The notes: generated by a model from the sequence alone, not told the origin. Counted from the stretch's first letter, positions 10,589-21,008 are shown. The stretch is DNA of 64,000 nt from Devosia geojensis (GCF_000969415.1 NZ_JZEX01000157.1:1-64000); one strand, 5' to 3'. Translations and numbers: made by a program.

Positions 10589-10939
10589 ATGAAGTACATG
10601 GCCCTTATCTATGCCGAACCCGGTTCGTCGCCCGCCTACGGCACGCCCGAGTTCGGTGCGTTCATGGCCGCCTACCAGGCGGCGAACGAAGCCTTTGCCC
10701 GCGATGGCGTGCTGGTGCTCGGCGAGGCGCTGGAGACCGCCTCGACGGCAACGACGCTGCGCGTGCGCGGCGGCAAGCCCGAAACGATGGACGGCCCCTT
10801 CGCCGACTCCAAGGAGCAACTCGGCGGGTTCTATATCTTCGACTGCGCCAATCTCGATGACGCGCTGCGCTATGCCGCGATGATCCCGACGGCGAGCTAT
10901 GGGGCTGTCGAGGTGCGCCCGATCCAGAACTTCGGCTGA
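10589..10939 (+). CDS. YCII-related (DGPF) protein
   Basis: A 116-aa single-domain ferredoxin-like protein of the YCII family, with the DGPF signature at residues 68-71 (MDGPFADSKE). Proteins of this kind are the standard genomic partners of ECF42 sigma factors, and the sigma gene follows after only 12 nt. Their biochemical role is unknown; a small catalytic or ligand-binding activity is likely by analogy with YCII. I chose ATG 10589, which has GGAGA 8 nt upstream, over an in-frame ATG at 10556. The protein has no signal peptide. Confidence 0.85.
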   Translation: MKYMALIYAEPGSSPAYGTPEFGAFMAAYQAANEAFARDGVLVLGEALETASTATTLRVRGGKPETMDGPFADSKEQLGGFYIFDCANLDDALRYAAMIPTASYGAVEVRPIQNFG

Positions 10940-10951
10940 CCGCAAGTGGGC

Positions 10952-12199
10952 ATGACGGACAGCCAGCCGGTCGGGCAGGCCCTCGCGGCGATCGTTCGCG
11001 AGGACGGCGGGCGGCTGCTGTCATGCCTCATCACAAACCTCAGGGACTTCCAGCTCGCCGAGGACAGCCTGCAGGACGCGCTGGAATCGGCGCTGGTGCA
11101 CTGGGGGCGCAGCGGTCTGCCGCACTCACCCTCGGCCTGGCTCATGCGCACGGCGCGGCGCAAGGCGATCGACCGCCTGCGCCGCGCCGCCAATTTCCGC
11201 GCCAAGGCCGGTGCGGTGGCGGTGCTCGAGGAGATCATCCGCGCCGAGCCGGAGGTGGAGGAAGGCAGCGCTATCCCAGACGAGCGCCTGAAGCTCATCT
11301 TCACCTGCTGCCATCCGGCACTCGACCGGCAGACGAGCGTGGCGCTGACGTTGCGGTCCGTCGCCGGGTTGACGACCGAGGAGATCGCCCGCGCCTTCGT
11401 CGTCAGCGACGATTCGATGGCGCAGCGGCTGGTGCGCGCCCGGCACAAGATTTCGCGCGCGGGCATCCCCTACGAGGTGCCGCAGGCCGAGGGGCTCGCC
11501 GAGCGGCTGGATGCGGTGCTGGCGGTGATCTACCTCGTCTTCAACGAGGGCTACAGCGCCGGGGAGGGGCCGCTGGTGCGGATCGACCTCTGCGAGGAAG
11601 CGATCCGGCTGGCGCGGCTGCTCGACAGCCTGATGCCCAAGGTGCCGGAGATCGAAGGCCTGCTCGCCCTGATGCTGATGCACCATGCGCGCAGCGGAAC
11701 GCGCATCGGCGGGGCGGGCGAGATGGTGGCGCTCGAAGACCAGGACCGGTCGCGCTGGGACAAGGCGCGGATCGCCGAAGGCGCGGCGCTCGTCGAGCGG
11801 GCGCTGCGGCGGGGCCGGCCGGGTCCTTACCAGCTGCAGGCGGCGATCGCCGCGATCCATGCGGAGGCGGAGAGTTTTGCCGATACCGACTGGCGCGAGA
11901 TCGCGCTCATCTATCGCGAGCTGATGGCGATGCGGCCCAATCCGGTGTTCGAGCTCAACCGGGTGGTCGCGGTTTCCTATAGCGAGGGAGCCGCGGCGGC
12001 GCTGGACCTCATCGCGCCGCTGGCGCCAGTGCTTGCGGGCTACCAGCCGTTCCATGCGGTGCGCGCCGATCTGCTGGCACGGCTCGGGCGCGGATCGCAG
12101 GCGCGGGATGCCTACGAGAAAGCGATCGCGTTGTCGCAGTCGGAAGCCGAGAAGCGGTTTCTCGCGGTCCGGATGGGGAAGATCGCCGCCGGAGGGTAG
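10952..12199 (+). CDS. ECF sigma factor, ECF42-like, with C-terminal TPR-like extension
   Basis: A 415-aa RNA polymerase sigma factor. Residues about 1-180 hold sigma regions 2 and 4 (region 2 around LEDSLQDALESAL and AWLMRTARRKAIDRLRR; region 4 around LTLRSVAGLTTEEIARAF with its HTH). The remaining 230 residues are a helical extension with NEGYSAG and LALMLMHHARS, shared by ECF42 proteins and resembling tetratricopeptide repeats. This group lacks a classical anti-sigma factor, and none is encoded here; control is thought to involve the extension and the DGPF partner. GTG 10946 is an alternative start. Three similar ECF promoter motifs nearby outline a local regulon. Confidence 0.88.
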   Translation: MTDSQPVGQALAAIVREDGGRLLSCLITNLRDFQLAEDSLQDALESALVHWGRSGLPHSPSAWLMRTARRKAIDRLRRAANFRAKAGAVAVLEEIIRAEPEVEEGSAIPDERLKLIFTCCHPALDRQTSVALTLRSVAGLTTEEIARAFVVSDDSMAQRLVRARHKISRAGIPYEVPQAEGLAERLDAVLAVIYLVFNEGYSAGEGPLVRIDLCEEAIRLARLLDSLMPKVPEIEGLLALMLMHHARSGTRIGGAGEMVALEDQDRSRWDKARIAEGAALVERALRRGRPGPYQLQAAIAAIHAEAESFADTDWREIALIYRELMAMRPNPVFELNRVVAVSYSEGAAAALDLIAPLAPVLAGYQPFHAVRADLLARLGRGSQARDAYEKAIALSQSEAEKRFLAVRMGKIAAGG

Positions 12200-12200
12200 T

Positions 12201-12227
12201 TGTCGAAATCAGATCGGACCGCTCGTT
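12201..12227 (+). promoter_or_regulatory. ECF-type promoter motif upstream of the RibD-like gene
   Basis: TGTCGA (12201-12206) and CGTT (12224-12227) are spaced by 17 nt, directly after the sigma-factor stop codon and 39 nt before the next start. The -35 half matches the TGTCGA that I recall as the ECF42 motif from Streptomyces work; the -10 half differs by one base from the two upstream copies. Confidence 0.45.
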
Positions 12228-12265
12228 GTGAAGGCAGCTGATGCAGCAAACAACGGAGCGGAACA

Positions 12266-12871
12266 ATGTCTTCCAGCGTACTCTACATGTCGATGTCCCT
12301 CGATGGATACATCGCGGGACCCAACGAAACAGTCGACAACGGACTCGGCGATGGCGGGATGCGGCTGCACGAGTGGATTTTTCCGGGCCTGCAAGGCGGT
12401 GACTTCGCCGGCGCCGTGGCGCGGCTGCGCGGCGTCAATCGCCAGGTTTTCGACGAGGGTATGACGACGGGAGCGGTCGTAGCGGGGCGCGGGACGTTCG
12501 AACCGGCGAGGGGCTGGGGCGGCGACCACCACGACGGGGTGCAGATCTACATCCTCAGCCGCAACCCGGCGCCGGACTGGGCGGCCGACTGGCCCAACGT
12601 GCATTTCGTCAGCGACCTGGCCGTCGCCATGCAGGAGGCGAAGAGTGCTGCCGGCGGCAGAAATGTGCTGGTCCACGGGGCCGGCATCGCCCAACGGGCG
12701 ATCGCGGCGGGGCTGCTCGACGAGCTCGAAATTCACCTGGTTCCAGTCCTCCTGGGCGAAGGGCGCAGCCTCTTCGACCATCTCGGCCTGCCGCAGCGCG
12801 AGCTGGAGCGGGTGAGAGTGCTGGAAGGCGAGGACGGTGTCGTCCACTTGCGTTACCGCGTACGGCGCTGA
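12266..12871 (+). CDS. Dihydrofolate reductase/RibD C-terminal family protein
   Basis: A 201-aa protein with the DHFR-like fold of the RibD C-terminal domain. The N terminus SSVLYMSMSLDGYIAGPN is the family hallmark (NADPH-binding first strand and loop), and NVLVHGAGIAQRAIAAGLLDELEIHLVP is the second conserved block. These proteins are presumed NADPH-dependent reductases with unknown substrate. They often neighbour YCII/ECF42 genes, as here, so a function in the same stress response is likely. A GGAG site lies 7 nt before the ATG. A strong hairpin terminator follows the stop codon. Confidence 0.82.
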   Translation: MSSSVLYMSMSLDGYIAGPNETVDNGLGDGGMRLHEWIFPGLQGGDFAGAVARLRGVNRQVFDEGMTTGAVVAGRGTFEPARGWGGDHHDGVQIYILSRNPAPDWAADWPNVHFVSDLAVAMQEAKSAAGGRNVLVHGAGIAQRAIAAGLLDELEIHLVPVLLGEGRSLFDHLGLPQRELERVRVLEGEDGVVHLRYRVRR

Positions 12872-12888
12872 CCGTGCCGGGCAAAGAA

Positions 12889-12912
12889 AAAGGGGCCCTC
12901 GAGGGCCCCTTT
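12889..12912. terminator. Bidirectional intrinsic terminator between RibD-like gene and glnA
   Basis: A perfect 24-bp palindrome (AAAGGGGCCCTC and its complement) sits between two convergent genes. On the minus strand it is followed by TTTTCTTTG, a good terminator for glnA; on the plus strand by TTTCGCATTTC, a weaker one for the reductase gene. Confidence 0.85.
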
Positions 12913-12933
12913 CGCATTTCGTCTGATCCGGCC

Positions 12934-14343
12934 TCAAGCCGAATAGTACATCTCGTACTCGACCGGGTGGGGCGTGTGCTCGAACTTGATGACCTCGGTC
13001 ATCTTCAGTTCGATGTAGGCGTCGATGAAGTCGTCGTCCATCACGCCGCCGGCCTTGAGGAAGTCGCGGTCCGCATCGAGGCTGGCCAGGGCTTCACGCA
13101 GGGAGCCACAGACGGTCGGGATCTCCTTGAGCTCCTCGGCGGGCAGCTCGTAGAGGTCCTTGTCCATCGGATCACCCGGATGGATCTTGTTGATGATGCC
13201 GTCGAGGCCGGCCATCAAGAGGGCGGTAAAGCCGAGATAGGGGTTGGCCAGCGGATCGGGGAAGCGCACTTCGACGCGCTTGGCCTTCGGCGACTGGCCG
13301 AAGGGGATGCGGCAGGAAGCCGAACGGTTGCGGGCCGAGTAGGCGAGCAGGACCGGGGCTTCGAAGCCGGGCACCAGGCGCTTGTAGCTGTTGGTGGTCG
13401 GGTTGGTGAAGGCGTTGATCGCCTTGGCGTGCTTGATGACGCCGCCGATGTAATAGAGGCAGTCGGTGGAGAGGCCTGCATACTGGTCGCCGGCGAAGAG
13501 CGGCTTGCCGTCCTTCCAGATCGACTGGTGGCAGTGCATGCCCGAGCCATTGTCGCCGTAGACGGGCTTGGGCATGAAGGTCGCCGTCTTGCCGTAGGCG
13601 TTGGCGACCTGCTGGATGACGTACTTGTAGATCAGCACCTGGTCGGCCGACTTGATCATCGGGGCGAACTTGATGCCGAGCTCGTGCTGGGCCGACGCCA
13701 CTTCGTGGTGGTGCTTCTCGATGGTCACGCCCATCGAGCCCATGGCCTCGAGCATCTCGCCGCGGATGTCCTGGGCGCTGTCGAGCGGGGGAACCGGGAA
13801 GTAGCCCTTCTTCAGGCCGATGTGGTGGCCGTTGTTGCCCGCCTCGTAGTCGGCGTCGTTGTTGACCGGCAGTTCGGTCGAATCGACCTGGAAGCCGACC
13901 TTGTAGGTGGTGTTGGAGTACTTGACGTCGTCGAAGAGGAAGAACTCGGGCTCGGGCCCGAAGACCACGGAGTCACCGATGCCGCTCGAGGTCACGAACG
14001 CTTCGGCCTTCTTGGCGATGGAGCGCGGGTCGCGGTTGTAGGGCTGATAGGTCGCCGGCTCGAGGATGTCGCAGTTGAGGGCGAGGGTCGAGGCGCCGAA
14101 GAAGGGGTCGACATAGGCCGAATCCGGATCGGGCATCAGCACCATGTCGGACTCGTTGATCGCCTTCCAGCCGGCGATCGAGGAGCCGTCGAACATGACG
14201 CCTTCCTCGAACATGTCGGCATCGACGACCGACTGGTCCATGGTCACATGCTGAAGCTTGCCGCGCATGTCGGTGAAGCGCAGGTCGACATACTTGATGT
14301 TCTCATCCTTGATCTTCTTGAGGATGTCGCTTCCGGTGGTCAT
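12934..14343 (-). CDS. glnA: Glutamine synthetase, type I
   Basis: Converts glutamate, ammonia and ATP to glutamine, the entry point of ammonium assimilation. The 469-aa protein is the GSI-beta length. It shows the beta-grasp motif DGSSIAGW, the ATP/metal-binding [10 protein letters not shown], the [14 protein letters not shown] ammonium/glutamate site, and NRSASCRIP. The adenylylation tyrosine lies in DLYELP, so activity should be controlled by GlnE adenylyltransferase. It lies 73 bp downstream of glnB on the same strand and is probably cotranscribed from the sigma-54 promoter before glnB; a GGGG ribosome binding site precedes the ATG. It ends at the strong terminator at 12889-12912. Confidence 0.98.
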   Translation of the reverse strand: MTTGSDILKKIKDENIKYVDLRFTDMRGKLQHVTMDQSVVDADMFEEGVMFDGSSIAGWKAINESDMVLMPDPDSAYVDPFFGASTLALNCDILEPATYQPYNRDPRSIAKKAEAFVTSSGIGDSVVFGPEPEFFLFDDVKYSNTTYKVGFQVDSTELPVNNDADYEAGNNGHHIGLKKGYFPVPPLDSAQDIRGEMLEAMGSMGVTIEKHHHEVASAQHELGIKFAPMIKSADQVLIYKYVIQQVANAYGKTATFMPKPVYGDNGSGMHCHQSIWKDGKPLFAGDQYAGLSTDCLYYIGGVIKHAKAINAFTNPTTNSYKRLVPGFEAPVLLAYSARNRSASCRIPFGQSPKAKRVEVRFPDPLANPYLGFTALLMAGLDGIINKIHPGDPMDKDLYELPAEELKEIPTVCGSLREALASLDADRDFLKAGGVMDDDFIDAYIELKMTEVIKFEHTPHPVEYEMYYSA

Positions 14344-14416
14344 AAGTTTTCCCCTGTGTAGTGCGGAGCGTTATTGGGTTGGGCGGTTTCGGTCTGCTGG
14401 CGTGCGGGCCTAGAGC

Positions 14417-15059
<643 letters not shown>

Positions 15060-15087
15060 TTGACTGGCCCGCCAACTTGGTTTAGAC
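15060..15087 (+). promoter_or_regulatory. Promoter of tRNA-Leu
   Basis: TTGACT (15060-15065) and TTAGAC (15082-15087) are spaced by 16 nt, with a predicted start about 23 nt before the tRNA. The other two tRNA genes in the window carry similar elements. Confidence 0.55.
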
Positions 15088-15116
15088 CCTCGCCAACCCG
15101 GCCGACGGGCACTCTT

Positions 15117-15201
15117 GCGGGTGTGGCGGAACTGGCAGACGCACTGGATTTAGGTTCCAGCGCCGCAAGGCGTGGAGGTTCGACCCCTCTCACCCGCACC
15201 A
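15117..15201 (+). tRNA. tRNA-Leu (TAG anticodon)
   Basis: An 85-nt class II tRNA. The acceptor stem pairs GCGGGTG (15117-15123) with CACCCGC (15191-15197), followed by A and an encoded CCA. The anticodon stem-loop is CTGGA-TTTAGGT-TCCAG, giving anticodon TAG for CUA. The long variable arm is typical of tRNA-Leu. It lies 46 bp before tig. Confidence 0.97.
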
Positions 15202-15247
15202 ATTGGGCTCGGCCGCCCGACAACAATACTAACGGGATTTGAACCGA

Positions 15248-16642
15248 ATGCAGGTTACTGAGACCCTGAACGAGGGCCTGAAGCGCAAACTGAGCGTGAC
15301 CATTCCCGCCAGCGACCTGGTGACCCGGCTCGACGCCAAGCTCGACGAGCTCAAGGGTAAGGTCGCGATCAAGGGATTCCGCCCCGGCAAGGTGCCGGCG
15401 GCCCATCTCAAGAAGGTCTATGGCCGTTCGGCCATGTCCGAGGTGATGCAGGAGGCGATCAACTCGACCGTTTCCGACACGCTCGACAAGCGCGAGGAAC
15501 GCGCCGCCGCTCAGCCCAAGGTCGACCTGCCGGGCGACCAGGCGGTAATCAACGAAGTGCTCGACGGCAAGGCCGACCTCGCATTCGAGGTCGAGTACGA
15601 GGTGCTGCCGCCCGTCAAGCTGATGGACCTCGACGGCCTCGAGGTGACGAACGCCGTGGTTCCTGTGAGCGACGAGGACGTCACCAAGGAAGTCGAGCGC
15701 GTCTTCCGCCAGAACCGCGGCTACGAGGACAAGGGTGAGGACGCGGTCGTTGCCGAGGGCGACAACCTGGGCCTTTCCTTCGTGGGCAAGATCGACGGCG
15801 AGCCCTTCCCGGGCGGCACTTCCGATCATGCGCATCTCGTCGTGGGTTCGGGCGACTTCATTCCGGGCTTCGAAGAGCAACTCATCGGCATGAAGAAGGG
15901 CGAGACCAGGGAGATCAAGGTCACGTTCCCCAAGGACTATCAGAACGACGATCTCGCCGGGAAGAAGGCGACCTTCGACGTGACGATCCTGCATGCGGAC
16001 GCGCCGCGCGCCGGCGAGCTCAACGACGAGTTCGCCCAACGGCTAGGCCTCGAGAACCTCGAGAAGCTGCGCGAGGCCGTCAAGAGCCAGATGGAGAGCG
16101 CGCTGGCCTCCATGAGCCGTCAGCACGTCAAGCGGCAGATCCTCGACCTTCTCGATGAAGGCCACAAGTTCGAGGTGCCGGCCCAGCTCGTCGAGGCCGA
16201 GTTCAACCAGATTTGGGAACGCGTCAAGCACGAGATCGACCACCACGGCCGCAGCTTCGAGGACGAAGGAACGACCGAGGAAGCGGCGCGCGAGCAGTAT
16301 CGCAAGATCGCCGAGCGCCGCGTGCGTCTGGGTCTCGTCGTTGCCGAGATCGGCAACGTCAACGAGGTGAACGTCACCGAGGAAGAGCACCAGCAGGCGC
16401 TGATCGCCGAGGTGCGGCGCTTCCCCGGCCAGGAGCAGCGGGTCTACGACTACTACCGGCAGAACCCGCAGGCGCTCGCCTCGCTGCGCGCGCCGGTGTT
16501 CGAGAATAAGGTCGTCGACTTCATCGCCAGCAAGGCCAAGCAGACCGACAAGGAAATGTCGCGCGAGGAGCTGGCCAAGCTCATCCAGTCGGACGAGCTG
16601 GACGAAGGCCTCGATCACGACCATCACCACCACGATCACTGA
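15248..16642 (+). CDS. tig: Trigger factor
   Basis: A ribosome-bound chaperone and peptidyl-prolyl isomerase (464 aa) that meets nascent chains at the exit tunnel. The N-terminal ribosome-binding domain carries GFRPGKVP at about residues 41-48, the signature loop. The FKBP-type PPIase domain lies at roughly 160-245, and the helical chaperone domain follows. The C-terminus is an Asp/His stretch (DHDHHHHDH), so the protein may bind nickel or zinc. The start ATG 15248 gives the usual MQVTET beginning; there is no strong ribosome binding site. It precedes clpP/clpX, as in many bacteria, but with two other genes in between. A good terminator follows. Confidence 0.97.
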   Translation: MQVTETLNEGLKRKLSVTIPASDLVTRLDAKLDELKGKVAIKGFRPGKVPAAHLKKVYGRSAMSEVMQEAINSTVSDTLDKREERAAAQPKVDLPGDQAVINEVLDGKADLAFEVEYEVLPPVKLMDLDGLEVTNAVVPVSDEDVTKEVERVFRQNRGYEDKGEDAVVAEGDNLGLSFVGKIDGEPFPGGTSDHAHLVVGSGDFIPGFEEQLIGMKKGETREIKVTFPKDYQNDDLAGKKATFDVTILHADAPRAGELNDEFAQRLGLENLEKLREAVKSQMESALASMSRQHVKRQILDLLDEGHKFEVPAQLVEAEFNQIWERVKHEIDHHGRSFEDEGTTEEAAREQYRKIAERRVRLGLVVAEIGNVNEVNVTEEEHQQALIAEVRRFPGQEQRVYDYYRQNPQALASLRAPVFENKVVDFIASKAKQTDKEMSREELAKLIQSDELDEGLDHDHHHHDH

Positions 16643-16662
16643 TCGCGGTGTTTTCCCGAATG

Positions 16663-16691
16663 GGGCCGTCCGGCAACGGGCGGCCCTTTTT
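16663..16691 (+). terminator. Intrinsic terminator of tig
   Basis: A 9-bp GC stem (16663-16671 with 16678-16686, one G-T pair) followed by TTTTTG, 20 nt after the tig stop codon. Confidence 0.85.
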
Positions 16692-16828
16692 GTTGCCGTG
16701 ACGAGGCTTTATTGTCCGCGCTGGAGCAGGAGCGGGCGACCGCCGGGGCGCCTGCGAGCAGGGCCGGCTACAACGAGCTGAAGCGTGCGTTCATCGCTCA
16801 GGTCAAAGGAAATTGGGTTAGCGTTCGT

Positions 16829-18307
16829 ATGACCGATACTTATGCAAGAGAGCTGCTCACCCCCCAGGAAATGGGCCAGGCGGACCGCCTGGCGGTCGAG
16901 GCGGGTGTGCCGTCCATAAGGTTGATGGAGACGGCAGGGCTTGCCGTCGCCGATACGATCGTCGAGCGGTACTACCAGCGCTCGGTGCTGGTGCTGTGCG
17001 GGCCGGGGAACAACGGCGGCGACGGGTTCGTTGCCGCGCGCGTCCTCAAGGAGCGCGGCTGGCCGGTGCAGGTGCGGCTGCTGGGCGATCGCGCGGCGCT
17101 GAGCGGGGATGCCGCAACGGCCGCCGCCGCGTGGGGTGGGCGGGCCGAACGACCGCAACTGGCCGAGGACCTGGAGGACGCCGACCTCGTCATCGACGCC
17201 CTGCTCGGGGCAGGGCTCGACCGGGACGTCGAGGGTGAGTTCGCCGAGCTGATCGAGGCCGTCAACGCCGCCGGCAAGCCCGTGATCAGCATCGACGTGC
17301 CGAGCGGAATCGACGGGGCGACGGGACAGGTGCGCGGCATCGCCCTCGAGGCGGCGCTGACGGTGACGTTCTTTCGCAAGAAGCCCGGGCACCTGCTGCT
17401 GCCCGGACGGGAGCTCTGCGGCGAGTTGGTCCTTGCGGATATCGGTATTCCGGATGCGGTGATCGGCGAGATCGCGCCGCAGACCTGGGAGAACGGGCCG
17501 GGGGTCTGGGTCCTTCCAAAGGTGCAGGCCGGTGCGCACAAATACGACAGGGGGCACTGTGTCATCGTCTCGGGCGATGCGCTGCACACAGGGGCCGCGC
17601 GGCTGGCGGCGGCGGCGGCGCTGCGTTCGGGCGCGGGACTGGTGTCGCTGGCAGGCGGCCGCGAAGGGCTGCTGGTCCATGCGGCGCACGTCACCTCGAT
17701 CATGCTCCGCGAGGCCGGCGATGCCGCGAGCCTTGCCGCCCTGCTCGAAGACACCCGGCTCAACTCGGTCGTGATCGGACCGGCCATCGGGGTTGGCGAA
17801 GAGACGCGGGCCATGACGCTGGCCGTGCTCGCTTCGGGGGCGGCCGCGGTGCTCGATGCGGATGCGCTGACGAGCTTCAAGGACGATCCGCAGACGCTGT
17901 TCTCGGCGATAGAGGCCCGGCAACGGCCGGTGGTGCTGACACCGCACGAGGGCGAGTTCGCACGGCTCTTCGATCTCGAAGGCTCCAAGCCCGACCGTGC
18001 CTGGGCGGCGGCGCTGAAGGCGGGGGCGGTGGTGCTTCTCAAGGGCAGCGACACGGTGATCGCCCATCCGGACGGGCGCGTCGCCATCAACGCCAACGCG
18101 CCGCACTATCTGGGCACGGCCGGCGCAGGCGACGTGCTGGCCGGCATCATCGCCGGGTTCCTGGCGCAGGGCATGGGCGGCTTCGAGGCTGCCAGCGCCG
18201 CGACATGGGTCCATGGGCAGGCCGCGCAGCTCTTCGGCGGGCCCGGGCTCATCAGCGAGGACCTGCCGGACCTCGTGCCCGACGTGCTGGGCGAGCTGGC
18301 GGTGTAG
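16829..18307 (+). CDS. nnrD: Bifunctional NAD(P)H-hydrate epimerase / ADP-dependent dehydratase
   Basis: Repairs damaged NADH and NADPH. The N-terminal YjeF domain (about 1-210 of 492 aa) epimerises R-NAD(P)HX to the S form and contains [14 protein letters not shown]. The C-terminal ribokinase-like domain (about 225-490) dehydrates S-NAD(P)HX with ADP and contains [12 protein letters not shown] and the nucleotide-binding [12 protein letters not shown] chose ATG 16829 ([10 protein letters not shown]); the frame is open to 16712, but those residues are not family-like. In related genomes it often sits next to glnB-glnA; here tig and the tRNA separate them. Fusion of both activities (Nnr) is usual in bacteria. 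Confidence 0.93.
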   Translation: MTDTYARELLTPQEMGQADRLAVEAGVPSIRLMETAGLAVADTIVERYYQRSVLVLCGPGNNGGDGFVAARVLKERGWPVQVRLLGDRAALSGDAATAAAAWGGRAERPQLAEDLEDADLVIDALLGAGLDRDVEGEFAELIEAVNAAGKPVISIDVPSGIDGATGQVRGIALEAALTVTFFRKKPGHLLLPGRELCGELVLADIGIPDAVIGEIAPQTWENGPGVWVLPKVQAGAHKYDRGHCVIVSGDALHTGAARLAAAAALRSGAGLVSLAGGREGLLVHAAHVTSIMLREAGDAASLAALLEDTRLNSVVIGPAIGVGEETRAMTLAVLASGAAAVLDADALTSFKDDPQTLFSAIEARQRPVVLTPHEGEFARLFDLEGSKPDRAWAAALKAGAVVLLKGSDTVIAHPDGRVAINANAPHYLGTAGAGDVLAGIIAGFLAQGMGGFEAASAATWVHGQAAQLFGGPGLISEDLPDLVPDVLGELAV

Positions 18308-18372
18308 GAGCTGGCTTGCCCTACCCACGAAAATCGGTAGGACCAAGACCTGCAACGATCAAGGAATATGCC

Positions 18373-18621
18373 ATGGCAGATCTCACGTTCGATCAGGCGA
18401 TCGAGAACATCTACGCCTCCCTCAAGGACGACAACCGGGACCTCGATATCCATATCGCCGCATTGAAGGCGGCGATGGGGCGCGAGGGGGTGAAGGAGGC
18501 CGTGTTCGAGCCGGGGCGGCTGGCCCAGAACAACCGCCAGGGCCGCAAGACCATGCAGGCCTATTTCAAGAAGCGGGGTATCGCGGTGAGCTTTGCCGCG
18601 TCCGGCGAGCAAACCGCATAA
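18373..18621 (+). CDS. Conserved hypothetical small protein
   Basis: An 82-aa soluble, charged protein without signal peptide or membrane segment. The first half is acidic and helical (FDQAIENIYASL), the second half basic (NNRQGRKTMQAYFKKRGIAVSF). The pattern of a short helix followed by a basic strand could mean a nucleic-acid or protein-partner contact, but I do not recognise the family. An AAGGA ribosome binding site precedes the ATG. It lies 65 bp after nnrD on the same strand and may be cotranscribed. Confidence 0.72.
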   Translation: MADLTFDQAIENIYASLKDDNRDLDIHIAALKAAMGREGVKEAVFEPGRLAQNNRQGRKTMQAYFKKRGIAVSFAASGEQTA

Positions 18622-18852
18622 ACCTTGATCGAACGTGGCGGTGGTCGGCTATTGAACCGCGCCACAATGCCGCCTATGTGTCGCTTTACCGCGCGTTTCA
18701 TGCGGCTTCGTCTGCGGTCGGCCAGTCGCGCCGATTGACTTCCAAGGCACGACTCCCGGGGATTGGATGTCCGGCTTCCGGAGGAAGGTCGTGCCGAAAC
18801 CGAGATGACCGCTCCCGGAACCGAGGAGCGGAAAAAGGGGCATCAGAACAAT

Positions 18853-19482
18853 ATGAAAGATCCTGTCGATCTTTACATGAATACGCTCGTTCCCATGGTG
18901 GTCGAGCAGTCCAATCGGGGCGAGCGCGCCTTCGACATCTATTCGCGCCTGCTGCGTGAGCGCATCATCTTCGTGACCGGCGTCGTCGAGGACAACATGG
19001 CCTCGCTGATCGTGGCGCAGCTGCTTTTCCTTGAATCGGAGAACCCGAAGAAGGAAATCGCCATGTACATCAACTCGCCGGGCGGCGTGGTGACGGCAGG
19101 GCTCTCCATCTACGACACCATGCAGTTCATCCGTCCGCCGGTGGCCACCATGTGCATGGGGCAGGCGGCCTCGATGGGATCGCTGCTGCTGACGGCCGGC
19201 GAGAAGGATATGCGCGCCGCGCTGCCCAACGCGCGCATCATGGTCCATCAGCCCTCGGGCGGCTACCAGGGCCAGGTGACCGACATCCTGATTCACGCCA
19301 AGGAAGTGGAAGGATTGAAGCGCCGGCTCAATCAAATCTACGAGAAGCATTCCGGCCGCACCTACGAAGAGATCGAATCCGCCCTCGAGCGCGACCGTTT
19401 CATGAGCCCCGAGGAAGCCAAGACCTTCGGGCTCATCGACAGCGTCTACGAGAAGCGGGCCGTTCCCGAAGCAAGCGCTTAG
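18853..19482 (+). CDS. clpP: ATP-dependent Clp protease proteolytic subunit
   Basis: The serine peptidase that forms the tetradecameric chamber used by ClpX and ClpA. The 209-aa protein has the triad Ser107 (GQAASMGS), His132 (MVHQPSGG) and Asp181 (ERDRF). The start [10 protein letters not shown] at 18853 matches alphaproteobacterial ClpP, with GGGG about 12 nt upstream; earlier in-frame ATGs (18763, 18805) add unlikely residues. The preceding 230 bp contain no gene and must hold the promoter. clpX follows after 170 bp with its own leader. Confidence 0.97.
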   Translation: MKDPVDLYMNTLVPMVVEQSNRGERAFDIYSRLLRERIIFVTGVVEDNMASLIVAQLLFLESENPKKEIAMYINSPGGVVTAGLSIYDTMQFIRPPVATMCMGQAASMGSLLLTAGEKDMRAALPNARIMVHQPSGGYQGQVTDILIHAKEVEGLKRRLNQIYEKHSGRTYEEIESALERDRFMSPEEAKTFGLIDSVYEKRAVPEASA

Positions 19483-19623
19483 GTGAAGGTTCCGCACAAT
19501 CCACAGTGCACAGCAACTGTGACAATGGTGTAATTGCACCGGGCCGGATCGACCGCTAAGGTCGGTTCGGCTTAGACTTTCTTTAGGCCTCGAGCGTTAG
19601 CCTATGCGTTAATGCCCGATTTG

Positions 19624-19640
19624 GGAGGCGCCCCGCCTCC
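19624..19640 (+). promoter_or_regulatory. Hairpin next to the clpX ribosome binding site
   Basis: A perfect 7-bp stem (GGAGGCG, 19624-19630, with CGCCTCC, 19634-19640) ends one base before the GGGAG ribosome binding site of clpX. It could modulate clpX translation, or stabilise the leader of a clpX transcript processed from clpPX. Confidence 0.4.
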
Positions 19641-19652
19641 GGGAGTAACAGG

Positions 19653-20930
19653 ATGTCCAAGGACACAACGAACGGCGAGTCCTCGAAGAATACGCTGTAC
19701 TGCTCGTTCTGCGGCAAGTCACAGCACGAGGTCCGCAAGCTTATCGCCGGCCCGACCGTATTCATCTGCGATGAGTGCGTCGAGCTGTGCATGGACATCA
19801 TCCGCGAAGAGAACAAGACCTCGATGGTCAAGTCCTCCGACGGCGTGCCCACCCCCGCCGACATCTGCAAGGTGCTCGACGACTACGTCATCGGCCAGGG
19901 CCGCGCCAAGCGCGTGCTCTCCGTTGCCGTCCACAACCACTATAAGCGCCTGCACCACGCCTCCAAGAACCAGGACGTCGAACTCTCCAAGTCCAACATC
20001 CTGCTGATCGGGCCGACCGGCTCGGGCAAGACGCTGCTGGCGCAGACCCTCGCGCGTATCCTCGACGTGCCGTTCACGATGGCGGACGCCACCACGCTCA
20101 CCGAAGCCGGCTATGTCGGCGAGGACGTGGAGAACATCATCCTCAAGCTCCTGCAGTCTGCCGACTACAATGTCGAGAAGGCTCAGCGCGGCATCGTCTA
20201 CATCGACGAGGTCGACAAGATCAGCCGCAAGTCCGACAATCCGTCGATCACCCGCGACGTCTCGGGCGAGGGTGTGCAGCAGGCGCTCCTGAAGATCATG
20301 GAAGGCACCGTCGCCTCCGTGCCGCCGCAGGGCGGGCGCAAGCATCCGCAGCAGGAATTCCTGCAGGTCGACACGACCAACATCCTCTTCATCTGCGGCG
20401 GCGCGTTCGCTGGTCTCGAGAAGATCATCGCGGCGCGCGGCGAAGGCTCCTCCATCGGTTTCTCGGCCGTGGTCAAGGACCCGCAGGACCGGCGTGTCGG
20501 CGAGATCCTCGCCGATGTGGCGCCCGAGGATCTGGTCAAGTTCGGTCTCATCCCCGAGTTCATCGGGCGCCTGCCGATCCTGGCGACGCTCGAGGACCTC
20601 GACATCGGGGCGCTCATCGAAATCCTGACGGCCCCCAAGAACGCCCTGGTGCGTCAGTACCAGCGCCTCTTCCAGATGGAAGACGTGGAACTGACCTTCC
20701 ACGAGGATGCCTTGAAGGCCATCGCCCAGAAGGCCATCGAGCGCAAGACCGGCGCGCGCGGCCTGCGTTCGATCCTCGAGGGCATCCTGCTCGACACCAT
20801 GTACGACCTGCCTTCGCTCGAAGGCGTCGAGGAAGTGGTGATCTCGGAGGAAGTGGTGAACGGCAAGGACGCCCGTCCGCTCTACATTTACTCCGAGCGC
20901 AAGAAGGAAGACGTTCAGGCCGGCGCCTGA
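19653..20930 (+). CDS. clpX: ATP-dependent Clp protease ATP-binding subunit ClpX
   Basis: A AAA+ unfoldase that feeds substrates to ClpP. The 425-aa protein begins with the four-cysteine zinc-binding domain (YCSFCGKSQ and [10 protein letters not shown]). The AAA+ module has Walker A GPTGSGKT and Walker [10 protein letters not shown], the pore loop GYVGEDVE, and the ClpP-binding IGF-type loop (in the segment [10 protein letters not shown]). In alphaproteobacteria ClpXP also drives cell-cycle regulator turnover, for example CtrA in Caulobacter. GGGAG lies 8 nt upstream of the ATG. Confidence 0.98.
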   Translation: MSKDTTNGESSKNTLYCSFCGKSQHEVRKLIAGPTVFICDECVELCMDIIREENKTSMVKSSDGVPTPADICKVLDDYVIGQGRAKRVLSVAVHNHYKRLHHASKNQDVELSKSNILLIGPTGSGKTLLAQTLARILDVPFTMADATTLTEAGYVGEDVENIILKLLQSADYNVEKAQRGIVYIDEVDKISRKSDNPSITRDVSGEGVQQALLKIMEGTVASVPPQGGRKHPQQEFLQVDTTNILFICGGAFAGLEKIIAARGEGSSIGFSAVVKDPQDRRVGEILADVAPEDLVKFGLIPEFIGRLPILATLEDLDIGALIEILTAPKNALVRQYQRLFQMEDVELTFHEDALKAIAQKAIERKTGARGLRSILEGILLDTMYDLPSLEGVEEVVISEEVVNGKDARPLYIYSERKKEDVQAGA

Positions 20931-21008
20931 TCGAACCTCATTGCCGACAGAGATTGGCCGGGGGGTGCGCCTGCACTCTCCGGTTTCGTTTGTAACGGAG
21001 CCGCATAC

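Noticed and set aside
18622-18852. RpoH-type promoter before clpP (CTTG at 18624 and CTAT near 18648)
   Set aside because: The spacing is about 20 nt, too long for the consensus, and the -10 half is incomplete.
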